Notes under the pieces: model-generated
Seen by the model: the letters and a program-made list of their open reading frames with translations, nothing else
Told to the model about the DNA's origin: nothing
Databases searched by the model: none
Shown here: piece by piece, positions 28,892 through 37,755 of the stretch
Numbering within the stretch: the stretch's first letter is position 1
How the letters are laid out: each line of letters begins with the position of its first letter
Assembly (NCBI GenBank): GCA_902565305.1
Contig: CACFEJ010000011.1
Location: forward strand, 1 to 44,124
Direction of reading: 5' to 3'
DNA from: an uncultured Prochlorococcus sp.
GTDB lineage: Bacteria; Cyanobacteriota; Cyanobacteriia; PCC-6307; Cyanobiaceae
Length of the DNA: 44,124 nt
Translations under genes and position numbers: made by a program

Positions 28892-28934
28892 TGATTAACG
28901 ACTTATGAAATTTTGCTTTTCTGATTAACAACTT
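28892..28934. promoter_or_regulatory. Direct repeat in the divergent intergenic region (candidate operator)
   Basis: TGATTAACGACTT (28892-28904) and TGATTAACAACTT (28922-28934) are 13-bp direct repeats with one mismatch, spaced 30 bp start to start, about three helical turns. A weaker ATTAACTT echo lies at 28833-28840. They sit 33-75 bp upstream of the GTG of the DUF697 gene and 91-133 bp from the ATG of the divergent RHH-like gene. Position and phasing suggest a dimeric regulator site controlling one or both directions. This is inference; no regulator is proven. Confidence 0.45.
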
Positions 28935-28966
28935 GCATTAAAATAAAATTAGAAAAATAAAGTATT

Positions 28967-30301
28967 GTGTTTGATATTAGTAAAGACAACCTTTTAAGGG
29001 ATTTCATAAAGTTTCCAAAAAAAAATCTTCTTATTATTTTATTATTGTTAGGTTTTGGTGAATGGTTTGTAAGTGACTTAATTCATTTCGCAGGAGGCTC
29101 AATAGGATTTTTTGCATTGTGTTTTGGGGGATATTTTTACTTGAAGAATGATAAGCCTAAATTTAATGAGCCAAATAATTTAGATGGTTGGATAAATCTA
29201 TGTAATGAAGATTTAAATTTTTTTGAAGAACTTGAAGCAAAAAATGAATTAGAAAAACAGAATTCAAAAAGACAAAAAAAACTTGAATCTATTCTTAATA
29301 GATGTGAAAAAGAAAAAATAAGTTGCATTGGAAAAAAAGATTATCAAAGTTTTCAATCTGTTTTGAAAAGTAATTTCAAAGCAGATAAGTTTGACTTTGA
29401 ATTATACGAAAAACTTCCTAAATACAATTCTTCTCAAGTTATTCCGGAAGAAGCTTTGAAGAGTGATGCAATCTTGTATTTTATAAACTTGCCTTTATCG
29501 GCAAATGATTTTTTGTGGCTGGAAAAGTTTCCTAAAAATATGCCAATCTGGTTGGTGGTTTTAACTCCCAACCAAATAGAAGCCAAAAATCAGATAGAAG
29601 ACCTAAAGTCTCAAATTTCAAGTGACTTTATAAACAAAATTATTACTTTTGATGTGAATAAGAGTGAGATAACAAATATACCTTTTTCTTTAAGGAAGTT
29701 TTTCATAAGTTCATCTAAAAATATTGAAAATACAAAAAAAAGGCTCTTGAAAGAACTTCATGCTGCCTGGCAATCTGAAATTGAAGGTATAAGAAGAATG
29801 CAGTTAAAAGGTATTCAAAGAAAAAATCAAATTCTTGTCGCAACAACTGTTTTCTTATCTCCTATCCCATCAATTGATGTTATGGCAATGACAGTATTAA
29901 ATTCTTTAATGATTAAAGAAATTAAGTCTATATGGGGATGTAATTGGTCTCCTGAAATTTTAGATAAAGTATCCAAAGAGATTTTAAAGACTGCAATTGC
30001 TCAGGGAGTTATTGAATGGAGTGGACAGACTCTAATTGGTATAACAAAATTACATGGCCCAAATTGGCTTGTCTCTGGAACATTTCAGGCTGTCAGTGCT
30101 GCTTATTTAACAAGAGTAGTATCAAGTTCTTTGGCTGATTTTATGGCAATAACAAAAGGAGTAGAAGAACCTGATTTGGATTTTATAAAGAAAAATTCTG
30201 AGAAAATTGTTGAAGAAGCTTTTGAAAAAGAAAAAATAAATTGGAAAGGATTTATTTCTGATCTTAGAAAACCACTTATGAAACTATCTTTTAATTCATA
30301 A
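28967..30301 (+). CDS. DUF697-containing membrane protein with degenerate GTPase-like region
   Basis: A 444-residue protein. Two N-terminal membrane helices (about 20-32 and 42-59) are followed by a coiled-coil-like stretch (85-115), a GTPase-like middle (about 118-255) and a C-terminal DUF697 helical domain (about 262-400) with LSPIPSIDVMAM and LNSLMIKEIKSIWG. In related GTPases the middle begins with a P-loop. Here that place reads CIGKKDYQSF, without G-x4-G-K-S, and the expected N-K-x-D region reads LTPNQ, so nucleotide binding is probably lost. The start is GTG. It ends 11 bp before the metal-transport genes and is probably in one transcript with them. DUF697 proteins are often membrane-linked; function unknown. 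Confidence 0.8.
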   Translation: MFDISKDNLLRDFIKFPKKNLLIILLLLGFGEWFVSDLIHFAGGSIGFFALCFGGYFYLKNDKPKFNEPNNLDGWINLCNEDLNFFEELEAKNELEKQNSKRQKKLESILNRCEKEKISCIGKKDYQSFQSVLKSNFKADKFDFELYEKLPKYNSSQVIPEEALKSDAILYFINLPLSANDFLWLEKFPKNMPIWLVVLTPNQIEAKNQIEDLKSQISSDFINKIITFDVNKSEITNIPFSLRKFFISSSKNIENTKKRLLKELHAAWQSEIEGIRRMQLKGIQRKNQILVATTVFLSPIPSIDVMAMTVLNSLMIKEIKSIWGCNWSPEILDKVSKEILKTAIAQGVIEWSGQTLIGITKLHGPNWLVSGTFQAVSAAYLTRVVSSSLADFMAITKGVEEPDLDFIKKNSEKIVEEAFEKEKINWKGFISDLRKPLMKLSFNS

Positions 30302-30312
30302 TCTTGGGATGA

Positions 30313-31221
30313 ATGTCAAATATGAAAAAAAATATTCTTTTTTTAAGTTTGATACTTTTGCTTTCCATTGCTTCAGGCTCATGTAAGAGAATATCAAATA
30401 AGAATGAAAGTAAAGAAGTAATACTCGCAAGTTTTACTGTTTTGGCGGACATAATTAGAAATGTTGTTAAAGATGATTTTATTGTCAGATCAATAACAAA
30501 ACCTGGCGTTGAAGTTCATGGTTACCAACCAACTCCAAGCGATTTGGTTAAAGCCTCTAGTGCTTTTGTTTTTGTTGATAATGGATTTGGATTTGAATTA
30601 TGGGCAGAAAAATTTGTTTCTAATTTAAAAGCTAAAAGGATTACTGTCGCGGAAGATTTAGATCCTATTTTTATCAGTGAAGATTTTTACAAAGGGAAAC
30701 CCAACCCTCATGCCTGGATTTCTCCAAAAAAAGGGATGCTATACGTTGATATTCTCGTCGATTCTTTATCAGAATTGAGGCCATCCAAAAAGACATTATT
30801 TGAAGAAAATGGAAAAATTTTTAAAAATAAACTTTCTAAAATAGATAAAGAATTCTCACTTTTTATTAATAACTTAGAAAAAGACAGGAGGTATCTAGTA
30901 AGTTGTGAAGGGGCTTTTTCATATTTAACAAATGATTATGGATTAGAGGAAGTTTACTTGTGGCCAGTTAATGCTGAAAGTCAAATTACTCCTAAAAGAA
31001 TGGCCAGAACAATCTCACTAGTTAAAGAAAAAAATGTTCCATCTGTATTTTGCGAAAGTACTGTAAGTAACGAATCTCAAATGGTTGTTGCAAACGAAAC
31101 TGGGGCTAATTTTGGAGGAAATCTTTTTGTTGATTCATTATCTGATGATAGTGGTCCTGCTAGTTCCTATATAAAAATGCTTGAGCATAATTTGGATCTG
31201 ATTAAAAAAGGACTTTTTTGA
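30313..31221 (+). CDS. mntC: Manganese-type ABC transporter substrate-binding protein
   Basis: A 302-residue cluster 9 (A-I) metal-binding protein. An N-terminal export signal is followed by a cysteine (SGSC24) that could be a lipid attachment site. The predicted metal ligands are H69 (VEVHGYQ), H133 (NPHAWIS), E199 (SCEGAF) and D274 (FVDSLSD). A glutamate at the third position is the manganese/iron-type set (as in PsaA); ZnuA proteins have histidine there, and no His-rich loop is present. The protein would capture Mn2+ in the periplasm for the photosystem II cluster. ATG 30313 is used; ATG 30322 (MKKNILF) is an equally good start. It precedes the ATPase gene with a 2-bp gap. Confidence 0.88.
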   Translation: MSNMKKNILFLSLILLLSIASGSCKRISNKNESKEVILASFTVLADIIRNVVKDDFIVRSITKPGVEVHGYQPTPSDLVKASSAFVFVDNGFGFELWAEKFVSNLKAKRITVAEDLDPIFISEDFYKGKPNPHAWISPKKGMLYVDILVDSLSELRPSKKTLFEENGKIFKNKLSKIDKEFSLFINNLEKDRRYLVSCEGAFSYLTNDYGLEEVYLWPVNAESQITPKRMARTISLVKEKNVPSVFCESTVSNESQMVVANETGANFGGNLFVDSLSDDSGPASSYIKMLEHNLDLIKKGLF

Positions 31222-31223
31222 TT

Positions 31224-31988
31224 ATGGAAACAATTAATTATCAAAACTTTAGGATTGAGGCGGAGAATATTTGCGTAGATTACAACGGTAAAGTGGCTTT
31301 GTATGATGCCAATTTAAGATTAAAACCTGGCCAGATTTGTGGGTTAGTAGGGATGAATGGGGCAGGTAAAACAACTTTTTTTAATGCTTTAACGGGCTTT
31401 GTAAATATTTCAAAGGGAAAAATTAGAATAAATGGTGAGTCTGTAAGATCTGCTCAAAAAGATCAGACAATTGCTTATGTTCCTCAAAATGAGGGAATTG
31501 ATAGTCAATTTCCAGTAAGTGTTTGGGATGTAGTGATGATGGGAAGATATGGTTCGATGAATATTTTTAGATGTCCTAGAGAGTCTGATATTCAGGCTGT
31601 TAAAGATGCTATTGAGAGAGTTGATCTTACTGATCATTTATCTACGCCTATTGGAAACTTATCTGGAGGTCAGAGAAAACGAACTTTTTTAGCTAGAGCA
31701 ATTGCGCAAAGAGCGTCAATTTTGCTTCTTGATGAGCCTTTTTCAGGTGTTGATATAAGAACTGAGAAACTTATCTCGGAATTATTTATTCAATTTAAAA
31801 ATGAAGGGAAAACTATCTTATTATCAACGCATGATATGATTCATGTCCGTGAATTTTGTGATTTAGTTCTTTTAATAAATAAAACTGTAGTAGCTTATGG
31901 CGAAACCTCTGAAGTTTTTACACCTGAAAATATTACAACCACTTTTGGAGGGATCTCACCTGATTTCTTGTTTGGACCTGAATCCTAA
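31224..31988 (+). CDS. mntA: Manganese-type ABC transporter ATP-binding protein
   Basis: A 254-residue ATPase that powers the metal importer from the cytoplasmic face. Walker A is GMNGAGKT (43-50), the Q-loop is VPQNEGI, the ABC signature is NLSGGQ (145-150), Walker B is ILLLDEP (166-172), and the switch histidine is in LLSTHD. ATG at 31224 is preferred over an in-frame TTG at 31218 that overlaps the previous stop. It lies between the binding protein (2 bp) and permease (12 bp) genes. Metal specificity follows from the binding protein, not from this subunit. Confidence 0.93.
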   Translation: METINYQNFRIEAENICVDYNGKVALYDANLRLKPGQICGLVGMNGAGKTTFFNALTGFVNISKGKIRINGESVRSAQKDQTIAYVPQNEGIDSQFPVSVWDVVMMGRYGSMNIFRCPRESDIQAVKDAIERVDLTDHLSTPIGNLSGGQRKRTFLARAIAQRASILLLDEPFSGVDIRTEKLISELFIQFKNEGKTILLSTHDMIHVREFCDLVLLINKTVVAYGETSEVFTPENITTTFGGISPDFLFGPES

Positions 31989-32000
31989 ATTTTAAATTAT

Positions 32001-32873
32001 ATGGAGCTCTGTTCTTTTTTAACTTTAGATTCATTCATAACAGATCCATTAACACATGAATTTATGAGAAAAGCACTTCTTATGAGTTCATTAGTAGCAG
32101 CTGTTTGTGGTTTTCTATCTAGCTATTTAACTCTTAAAGGATGGGCTTTAATGGGAGATGCAGTGTCACATTCAGTAATGCCTGGTGTTGTGGTTGCTTA
32201 TGCATTAGGTCTTCCTTTTTCATTAGGGGCATTTATTTTCGGAGTTGGTTCTGTAGCATTGATAGGGTTTATTAAGCAGAAATCTAGGGTTAAGGAAGAT
32301 ACTGTTATTGGGTTGGTATTTACTGGATTTTTCGCTCTTGGAATTGTATTGGTTTCTAAGATTAAAAGTAATATTGATCTTCACTCAATTCTATTTGGTA
32401 GTCCATTAGGAATATCACTTTCAGATGTAAAACAAACCATATTCATTTCTTTATTGGTAGTTATCCTTTTATCAATTTTTAGAAAAGATTTAATGCTTTA
32501 TTGTTTTGATCCTAGGCATGCAAAAACAGTTGGAATTAACGTATTTTTCCTTCACTATTTACTCCTCACATGCTTATCTTTGGCAGCAGTTGTGGGCTTG
32601 CAGTCTGTTGGCATTATTTTGGTAGTTGCAATGCTGATTACACCCGGAGCTACAGCATATTTAATTACGGATAAGTTTGATAATATGACAATAATTTCAG
32701 TATTAAGTGCAATTATCTCAAGCATAATAGGAATCTACATTAGTTTTTGGTTTGATCTTGAAACAGGTGGATCGATTGTCTTGGCACAAACTTTTATATT
32801 TTTATTTGCTTTTTTATTCGCTCCAAGATACGGAATATTTAAGTTTAAGAAATTTTTTGCTGGGTATAAGTGA
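32001..32873 (+). CDS. mntB: Manganese-type ABC transporter permease
   Basis: A 290-residue integral membrane permease of the ABC-3 (ZnuB/MntB) family, with about eight hydrophobic helices. Typical segments are LKGWALMGDAVSHSVMPGVV in the first third, the D-R-H containing FDPRHAKTVGIN cytoplasmic loop that meets the ATPase, and GIILVVAMLITPGATAYL. Two copies would form the channel. The stop TGA shares one base with the ATG of the following DUF4336 gene, so the five-gene string from DUF697 to DUF4336 reads as one unit. Confidence 0.93.
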   Translation: MELCSFLTLDSFITDPLTHEFMRKALLMSSLVAAVCGFLSSYLTLKGWALMGDAVSHSVMPGVVVAYALGLPFSLGAFIFGVGSVALIGFIKQKSRVKEDTVIGLVFTGFFALGIVLVSKIKSNIDLHSILFGSPLGISLSDVKQTIFISLLVVILLSIFRKDLMLYCFDPRHAKTVGINVFFLHYLLLTCLSLAAVVGLQSVGIILVVAMLITPGATAYLITDKFDNMTIISVLSAIISSIIGIYISFWFDLETGGSIVLAQTFIFLFAFLFAPRYGIFKFKKFFAGYK

Positions 32874-34042
32874 TGTTGGAGGAAGAAACTTTAAATAAAA
32901 AGTGGTATTGGTGGCCATTATTTCCCTTGTATCCTTATGGGAAAAAGAAAACAATTTTAAGAGAATTAATTCCTGATCAAATATGGTCCTTGGAACAAAT
33001 ACAGGGACTTTATTATGTTGCGGTTCCAATAAGAATGACCGTAATAAAGGTTGATAATGGATTGATGCTAATAAACCCACTGCCTCCGACAAAGGAATTA
33101 ATAAATGAATTAGAAAAATTAATTGTGATTCACGGCAAAGTAAAAACAATAATTCTTCCAAGTGCCTCTGGACTAGAGCATAAAATCGGACTGCCAGCTC
33201 TTTCAAGAATTTTTAAAGATGCAGAAATTTGGCTTTGTCCTGGACAGTGGAGTTTCCCAATCAATCTTCCGCTAGATTTTTTAGGAATTCCATCAAAAAG
33301 ATCAAGAATGCTGTTTGAGGACGGTACTCCACATACAAACTCCTTTAAATGGTCTTCACTAGGTCCACTGAATTTAGGACTTGGAAGATATCAGGAGATA
33401 AGCTGTTTCCATTATTCTACGAAAACTCTTCATGTAACAGACGCAATAGTTGGAATAGACTCAATACCACCTGAGATATTTAATTTTGATCCAACTCCAC
33501 TTCTTTTTCATTCTAGAGATAGAGGAGATGAACCTTTGATTGATTCCACCGAAAAAAGAAAAAAAGGCTGGAAAAGGTTAGTCTTATTTTCATCTTTTTT
33601 GAAACCAGGCAAATTAAATATTCCATCTTTAACAGAAATATTTAAATATTCATTCAAAAAAGATCTTAGAAATTGGAAATCTCATTTTGGTATTTATCCC
33701 TTTTTATGGGACGAGGATTGGGAATCATCTCTTGTTGAAATAATGGGTAAAGATACTCCTAAGATTCAAATTGCACCAGTTTTACAAAAATTAATTTTTC
33801 CGCGTTCAAAAGAAGTTTTAGTTAAATGGTTAGAGGATATCAAGTCTTTTGAAGAAATGGAATATTTAATTCCAGCTCATTTTACGGCACCTATAAAATT
33901 TACAATAGAAGATTGTCAAACATTAATTAATGAAATTAATTCCCAAAAGTGGGACAAACTTCCTGAGGATAATAAATTTTTGATGGGTTTATATAAAAAG
34001 TTGTTTGAACTAGGAATAATTCCTGAAGAAGTAAATCTTTAA
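32873..34042 (+). CDS. DUF4336 protein, metallo-beta-lactamase-like fold without a full metal site
   Basis: A 389-residue protein matching the DUF4336 pattern, which is common in cyanobacteria and plants. The layout recalls a metallo-beta-lactamase fold: opening strands VIKVDNGLMLINPLPPT (58-74), a turn where the HxHxDH motif would stand (here PSASGLEHKIGLPAL with a single H103), a TKTLHVTDAIV strand and a C-terminal LIPAHFTAP. Only scattered histidines remain, so classical two-metal hydrolase activity is doubtful. The start ATG overlaps the mntB stop by one base (a GTG three bases earlier is an alternative), implying translational coupling to the transporter. A role tied to metal uptake is inferred from context only. 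Confidence 0.78.
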   Translation: MLEEETLNKKWYWWPLFPLYPYGKKKTILRELIPDQIWSLEQIQGLYYVAVPIRMTVIKVDNGLMLINPLPPTKELINELEKLIVIHGKVKTIILPSASGLEHKIGLPALSRIFKDAEIWLCPGQWSFPINLPLDFLGIPSKRSRMLFEDGTPHTNSFKWSSLGPLNLGLGRYQEISCFHYSTKTLHVTDAIVGIDSIPPEIFNFDPTPLLFHSRDRGDEPLIDSTEKRKKGWKRLVLFSSFLKPGKLNIPSLTEIFKYSFKKDLRNWKSHFGIYPFLWDEDWESSLVEIMGKDTPKIQIAPVLQKLIFPRSKEVLVKWLEDIKSFEEMEYLIPAHFTAPIKFTIEDCQTLINEINSQKWDKLPEDNKFLMGLYKKLFELGIIPEEVNL

Positions 34043-34048
34043 AAACTA

Positions 34049-34384
34049 TTATTCTTCAATACACATGTTTTCATCATTTTTAAGAGTTTGTTCCAGCTCT
34101 TTTCTTTGCTCCATTTGTCTTAAGAAATATCCTGTCATCATTGCAGAAGATAATAAATTAGCAATGTTGTCTTTTGAAGATGTTATTTTTACATCAAATT
34201 GATCTGAAGGAAGCATTCCAAGAAGACCTTGAACATTATGTCTAATAATTTCTTGAATATCTTCACTAGCTGATTTTGCTACTCTTTGCAAAACTTCTGG
34301 AGATTGTTTTTGTAAATATTGAATTAAATCATTCTCATCGTTTGGATCATTATTTTCAGTAGCAAGAAATTCTGGATTAAACAT
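34049..34384 (-). CDS. DUF760 family protein
   Basis: A 111-residue soluble helical protein of the DUF760 family, conserved in cyanobacteria and plastid-bearing eukaryotes. The diagnostic centre is LIQYLQKQSPEVLQRVAKSA followed by a QEIIRHNVQGLLGMLP segment and a second helix with NLLSSAMMTGYFLRQMEQR. Plant members have been linked to chloroplast protein turnover, but no bacterial function is settled. The gene lies 45 bp downstream of lepB on the same strand and ends 6 bp from the convergent DUF4336 gene. No signal peptide or membrane helix is seen. Confidence 0.85.
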   Translation of the reverse strand: MFNPEFLATENNDPNDENDLIQYLQKQSPEVLQRVAKSASEDIQEIIRHNVQGLLGMLPSDQFDVKITSSKDNIANLLSSAMMTGYFLRQMEQRKELEQTLKNDENMCIEE

Positions 34385-34429
34385 TTCTACAACTTCAAGA
34401 TATAAAAACCCTACAACATCACGTACCCA

Positions 34430-35014
34430 TTAATCTAAATTATTAAGGGCAGGGAACCGAATAGGTCCAATTTTATTAAATGGCCAATATCTAAAAATAG
34501 CTTTACCAATAACCTTTTCATAGGGTAAAAATCCCCAAATATGTGAGTCCATACTGTTATTTCTATTATCTCCCATCACCCACAATGACTCTTCTGGGAC
34601 AATAAAAGGCCCTATTGAATAATTAATATTTTTGTCAAAAAAGTAATTTTTTTGAGCGATATCATTTAAGTAAAGGTTACCATCTTTTACTTCCACCTTG
34701 TCTCCAGGTATTCCAATTACTCTTTTTATTAGTGCAGTATCTTCTTCATAACCAGCATTAATTAATTGTTCCGGAACGTTAAAAACAACTATTTTATTTT
34801 TTAATTTTGAAAGGTTTGATTTGGATGTGATTTTGGGGGTTAGTTTCTCAACAAGAATTTTATCTTGTATTTGAAGAGTTGGAAGCATTGAGCCGGATGG
34901 GATCCATCTTGGCTCTATAACCTGCCATCGTATAATTAAAGCAATAGATATCCAGATTAAAAGATTTCTTAAATCCTTTAGTATTGAATTTCTTTTTTTT
35001 TGAGTTGTAGACAT
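34430..35014 (-). CDS. lepB: Signal peptidase I
   Basis: A 194-residue membrane-anchored serine protease that removes signal peptides from proteins exported to the periplasm or thylakoid lumen, which would include the plastocyanin precursor encoded here. One N-terminal membrane helix (about 16-30) precedes the catalytic Ser in PSGSMLPTL (S42). The general base lysine is in LIKRVIGIPGD (K97), and the C-terminal box is VMGDNRNNSMDS (about 145-156). It is shorter than the E. coli enzyme, as is normal for single-helix bacterial/cyanobacterial types. It is divergent from menD across 50 bp and followed by the DUF760 gene. Confidence 0.97.
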   Translation of the reverse strand: MSTTQKKRNSILKDLRNLLIWISIALIIRWQVIEPRWIPSGSMLPTLQIQDKILVEKLTPKITSKSNLSKLKNKIVVFNVPEQLINAGYEEDTALIKRVIGIPGDKVEVKDGNLYLNDIAQKNYFFDKNINYSIGPFIVPEESLWVMGDNRNNSMDSHIWGFLPYEKVIGKAIFRYWPFNKIGPIRFPALNNLD

Positions 35015-35064
35015 GTTTTATTTAATTCAGTTATAAGGAAAATCCCAAAGCATTTATATAAATT

Positions 35065-36828
35065 ATGACATCCTCAATTGAATGCAAAAATTTTCTTAGA
35101 AGTTTACAACTTTTGAATCTTCTTATAAAAATAGGAGTTCAAAATTTAATACTATGTCCTGGTAGTAGATCAGCACCTTTAGCAATAGCTGCTGGAGAAT
35201 TAAATAAATTAAGACTAGTAAATATTTTCAATTCAATTGATGAGAGATCTGCGGGATTCCACTCTCTTGGGATTTCTGCTGCATCAGGTAATCCTTCTTT
35301 AGTTATCACCACTTCTGGAACTGCTGTAAGTAACTTATTGCCTGCAGCAGTTGAGGCAGACCGATCTTGTAAAGGTATTATATTTCTTACTGCTGATAGA
35401 CCCTTAAAATTAAAAGATTGTGGCACTAATCAAACAGTAAATCAAGAAGATTTTTTGAGTTCAGTCTGCAGAAAGGTTTTAAGTACAAATCTAAATGGGC
35501 TGCATGAAACACAAGAAAATGAAATATTGAATTTAGTTAGAATTACTGAGAAACAAATATCAACCTTCCCTGGTCCTATTCATTTAAATATTCCTATTGA
35601 TAAGCCTTTAGATATTTCTTTTTTGAATAAAAAAAATGTTTTAGAGGTTTTTGAGAGAATTTATTTAAAGAAAAAATATTTTTTTCAGGAAGTTGAAATA
35701 AAGTCTGATAAAAACAAATTCTTAGAAATTTCGAAAAGTTTAAATTTAGATGAATCCGGCATTATTTTGGTAGGTCCCTATCAAGGCTCCATAAATGATT
35801 TAACTTCTTTCAATAAATCTTTAGAAATATTACAAGAGATTACTGGTTGGCCAGTATTTGCTGATCCTGTTTCTGGTGTATATTCTGATTTGAGGGGATT
35901 AGTTGTGAATTGGGAATTAGTCTTAAGAAAAAATAATAATTTAATAAATTGTCATCAACTTTTGAGACTTGGCCCTATGTCATCCTCAATTGATTTGGAG
36001 AAGTTTTTAATAAACTTTGAAGGGATACAAATTCTTATAAAAGAGAAAAACTATAGAAAATTGGACCCTATAAAAAAATCATTTGAATATGATTTTGGTC
36101 TTTCAAATTTTACTACTCTATTGTTAGAAGAATTATCAATTAACAAAAAAAATAAAAAGTCTCTTACTCCATTAGCTCTTGATCTAATAGAGGAAGGTGC
36201 TCAAATTAAAGAAATTATAAAAGAAAAAATTACCAACGATAATCAAATTACTGAGTATAAGCTTGCAAATCTTGTTCCAAAACTTTGGCCAGCTGAAAAT
36301 CCTATAATGCTCTCCGCGAGTAGCCCGATTAGGGATTGGCTTACATTTTCTGAGAACGGTACTTTAACAAGAAATTGTTTTAGCTTTAGAGGGGCTTCCG
36401 GTATAGACGGTACTTTATCTCTTGCATTAGGAATTTCTAGAATTAAAAAACCTCTACTTCTTGTGACTGGAGATTTGGCTTTTGTTCATGATATTAACGG
36501 TTGGTTGATTGAAAATTCAATCGACATGAATTTAACAATTCTTTTGATAAATAATAATGGCGGAAATATATTTAATCGTATTTATAAAGAAAATTTAAAA
36601 GAAGATGAATTAAAAAAACTTTTTCTTATGCCAAAAGAAATAAACTGGTCAAATCTTGCAGAGGGCTATCAAGTAAAATTTAAGAGTGTGACAAATTTTA
36701 AAAAATTACGAGAGGCATTCGATTGGAGCATTTCTATCCAGAAATCTGTAATAATTAAAGTTGATATTGATCCAAAAAGTGAAAATTTTGAAAAAAATGC
36801 CCTGCTAGAAAAAATAATGGGCAGTTAA
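35065..36828 (+). CDS. menD: 2-succinyl-5-enolpyruvyl-6-hydroxy-3-cyclohexene-1-carboxylate synthase
   Basis: A 587-residue thiamine-diphosphate enzyme that condenses isochorismate with 2-oxoglutarate, an early step toward phylloquinone (the photosystem I quinone) in cyanobacteria. The N-terminal part has [15 protein letters not shown] and [11 protein letters not shown] with the conserved glutamate that activates the cofactor. The ThDP-binding motif [12 protein letters not shown], followed by [11 protein letters not shown], lies near residue 470-500. It starts a plus-strand run menD, menB, glgA, murF with gaps of 34, 35 and 12 bp. menD and menB are neighbours, so the pathway is partly clustered. 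Confidence 0.97.
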   Translation: MTSSIECKNFLRSLQLLNLLIKIGVQNLILCPGSRSAPLAIAAGELNKLRLVNIFNSIDERSAGFHSLGISAASGNPSLVITTSGTAVSNLLPAAVEADRSCKGIIFLTADRPLKLKDCGTNQTVNQEDFLSSVCRKVLSTNLNGLHETQENEILNLVRITEKQISTFPGPIHLNIPIDKPLDISFLNKKNVLEVFERIYLKKKYFFQEVEIKSDKNKFLEISKSLNLDESGIILVGPYQGSINDLTSFNKSLEILQEITGWPVFADPVSGVYSDLRGLVVNWELVLRKNNNLINCHQLLRLGPMSSSIDLEKFLINFEGIQILIKEKNYRKLDPIKKSFEYDFGLSNFTTLLLEELSINKKNKKSLTPLALDLIEEGAQIKEIIKEKITNDNQITEYKLANLVPKLWPAENPIMLSASSPIRDWLTFSENGTLTRNCFSFRGASGIDGTLSLALGISRIKKPLLLVTGDLAFVHDINGWLIENSIDMNLTILLINNNGGNIFNRIYKENLKEDELKKLFLMPKEINWSNLAEGYQVKFKSVTNFKKLREAFDWSISIQKSVIIKVDIDPKSENFEKNALLEKIMGS

Positions 36829-36862
36829 ATTTATCATTTTCTATTTTTGAATAATTAGGTTC

Positions 36863-37720
36863 ATGCAAGTATTACCCGGTAAAACAACTTTAAATTGGTC
36901 AGAATGCAAATCTTATGAAGATATATTGTTTCACAAATCAGATGAGGGAATTGCGAGAATTGCAATTAATCGACCTGAAAAAAGAAATGCATTTAGACCA
37001 CAAACTGTAGATGAACTCATTAACGCATTTAATAACGTAAGAAATGATGAAACTATTGGAGTCGTTCTCTTTACAGGTGCCGGACCTGATAAGAAAGGTA
37101 TTTATTCTTTTTGCTCTGGAGGTGATCAGAGTGTAAGAGGTGAAAACGGATATAAAAATGATGAAGGGAAGCAGAGATTAAATGTCCTTGAACTTCAAAG
37201 ATTAATAAGAAGTTTACCTAAAGTGGTTATTGCCTTAGTTCCTGGTTTTGCAATTGGAGGAGGTCAGGTACTTCATTTAATTTGTGATCTCAGTATCGCC
37301 TCTGAAAATGCAATATTTGGTCAAACAGGTCCAAGAGTTGGAAGTTTTGATGCGGGTTTTGGATCTAGTTATTTGGCCAGACTTGTTGGTCAAAGAAAAG
37401 CAAAAGAAATTTGGTTTTTATGTAGAAAATATAATTCCAAAGAAGCTCTTAAGATGGGCTTGATAAATGCAATTACAAAGATTGAAGAATTAGAAGCTGA
37501 GGGTGTAATCTGGGCAAGAGAGATTTTACGAAATAGTCCAACAGCTATTCGTATTCTAAAAGCTTCATTCAATGCGGAGAATGATGGGATTGCGGGTATT
37601 CAAGAATTATCTGGATACACAACTCAATTATTCTATGCGACTGATGAAGCTCAAGAAGGTAGAGATGCCTTTCTTGAAAAGCGTCCACCAGATTTCTCTG
37701 ACTATAAGTGGACACCCTAG
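36863..37720 (+). CDS. menB: 1,4-dihydroxy-2-naphthoyl-CoA synthase
   Basis: A 285-residue crotonase-fold enzyme that closes the naphthoquinone ring from o-succinylbenzoyl-CoA in phylloquinone synthesis. [16 protein letters not shown] is the first conserved block, [11 protein letters not shown] (with the substrate loop) the second, and [18 protein letters not shown] the oxyanion-hole region. [20 protein letters not shown] carries the MenB-specific residues that separate it from enoyl-CoA hydratases, and it is of the bicarbonate-dependent type by resemblance. The C terminus [12 protein letters not shown] is also typical. It follows menD by 34 bp. Confidence 0.98.
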   Translation: MQVLPGKTTLNWSECKSYEDILFHKSDEGIARIAINRPEKRNAFRPQTVDELINAFNNVRNDETIGVVLFTGAGPDKKGIYSFCSGGDQSVRGENGYKNDEGKQRLNVLELQRLIRSLPKVVIALVPGFAIGGGQVLHLICDLSIASENAIFGQTGPRVGSFDAGFGSSYLARLVGQRKAKEIWFLCRKYNSKEALKMGLINAITKIEELEAEGVIWAREILRNSPTAIRILKASFNAENDGIAGIQELSGYTTQLFYATDEAQEGRDAFLEKRPPDFSDYKWTP

Positions 37721-37755
37721 TTTATTTTTCAAAGGAACTTTTTAAATAATTATCA

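Noticed and set aside
32561-32570. ACTCCTCACA, which resembles the conserved single-stranded core of the Yfr1 small RNA of cyanobacteria.
   Set aside because: It lies inside the mntB coding frame without the flanking stem-loops of Yfr1, and in the same sense as Yfr1 rather than complementary to it.
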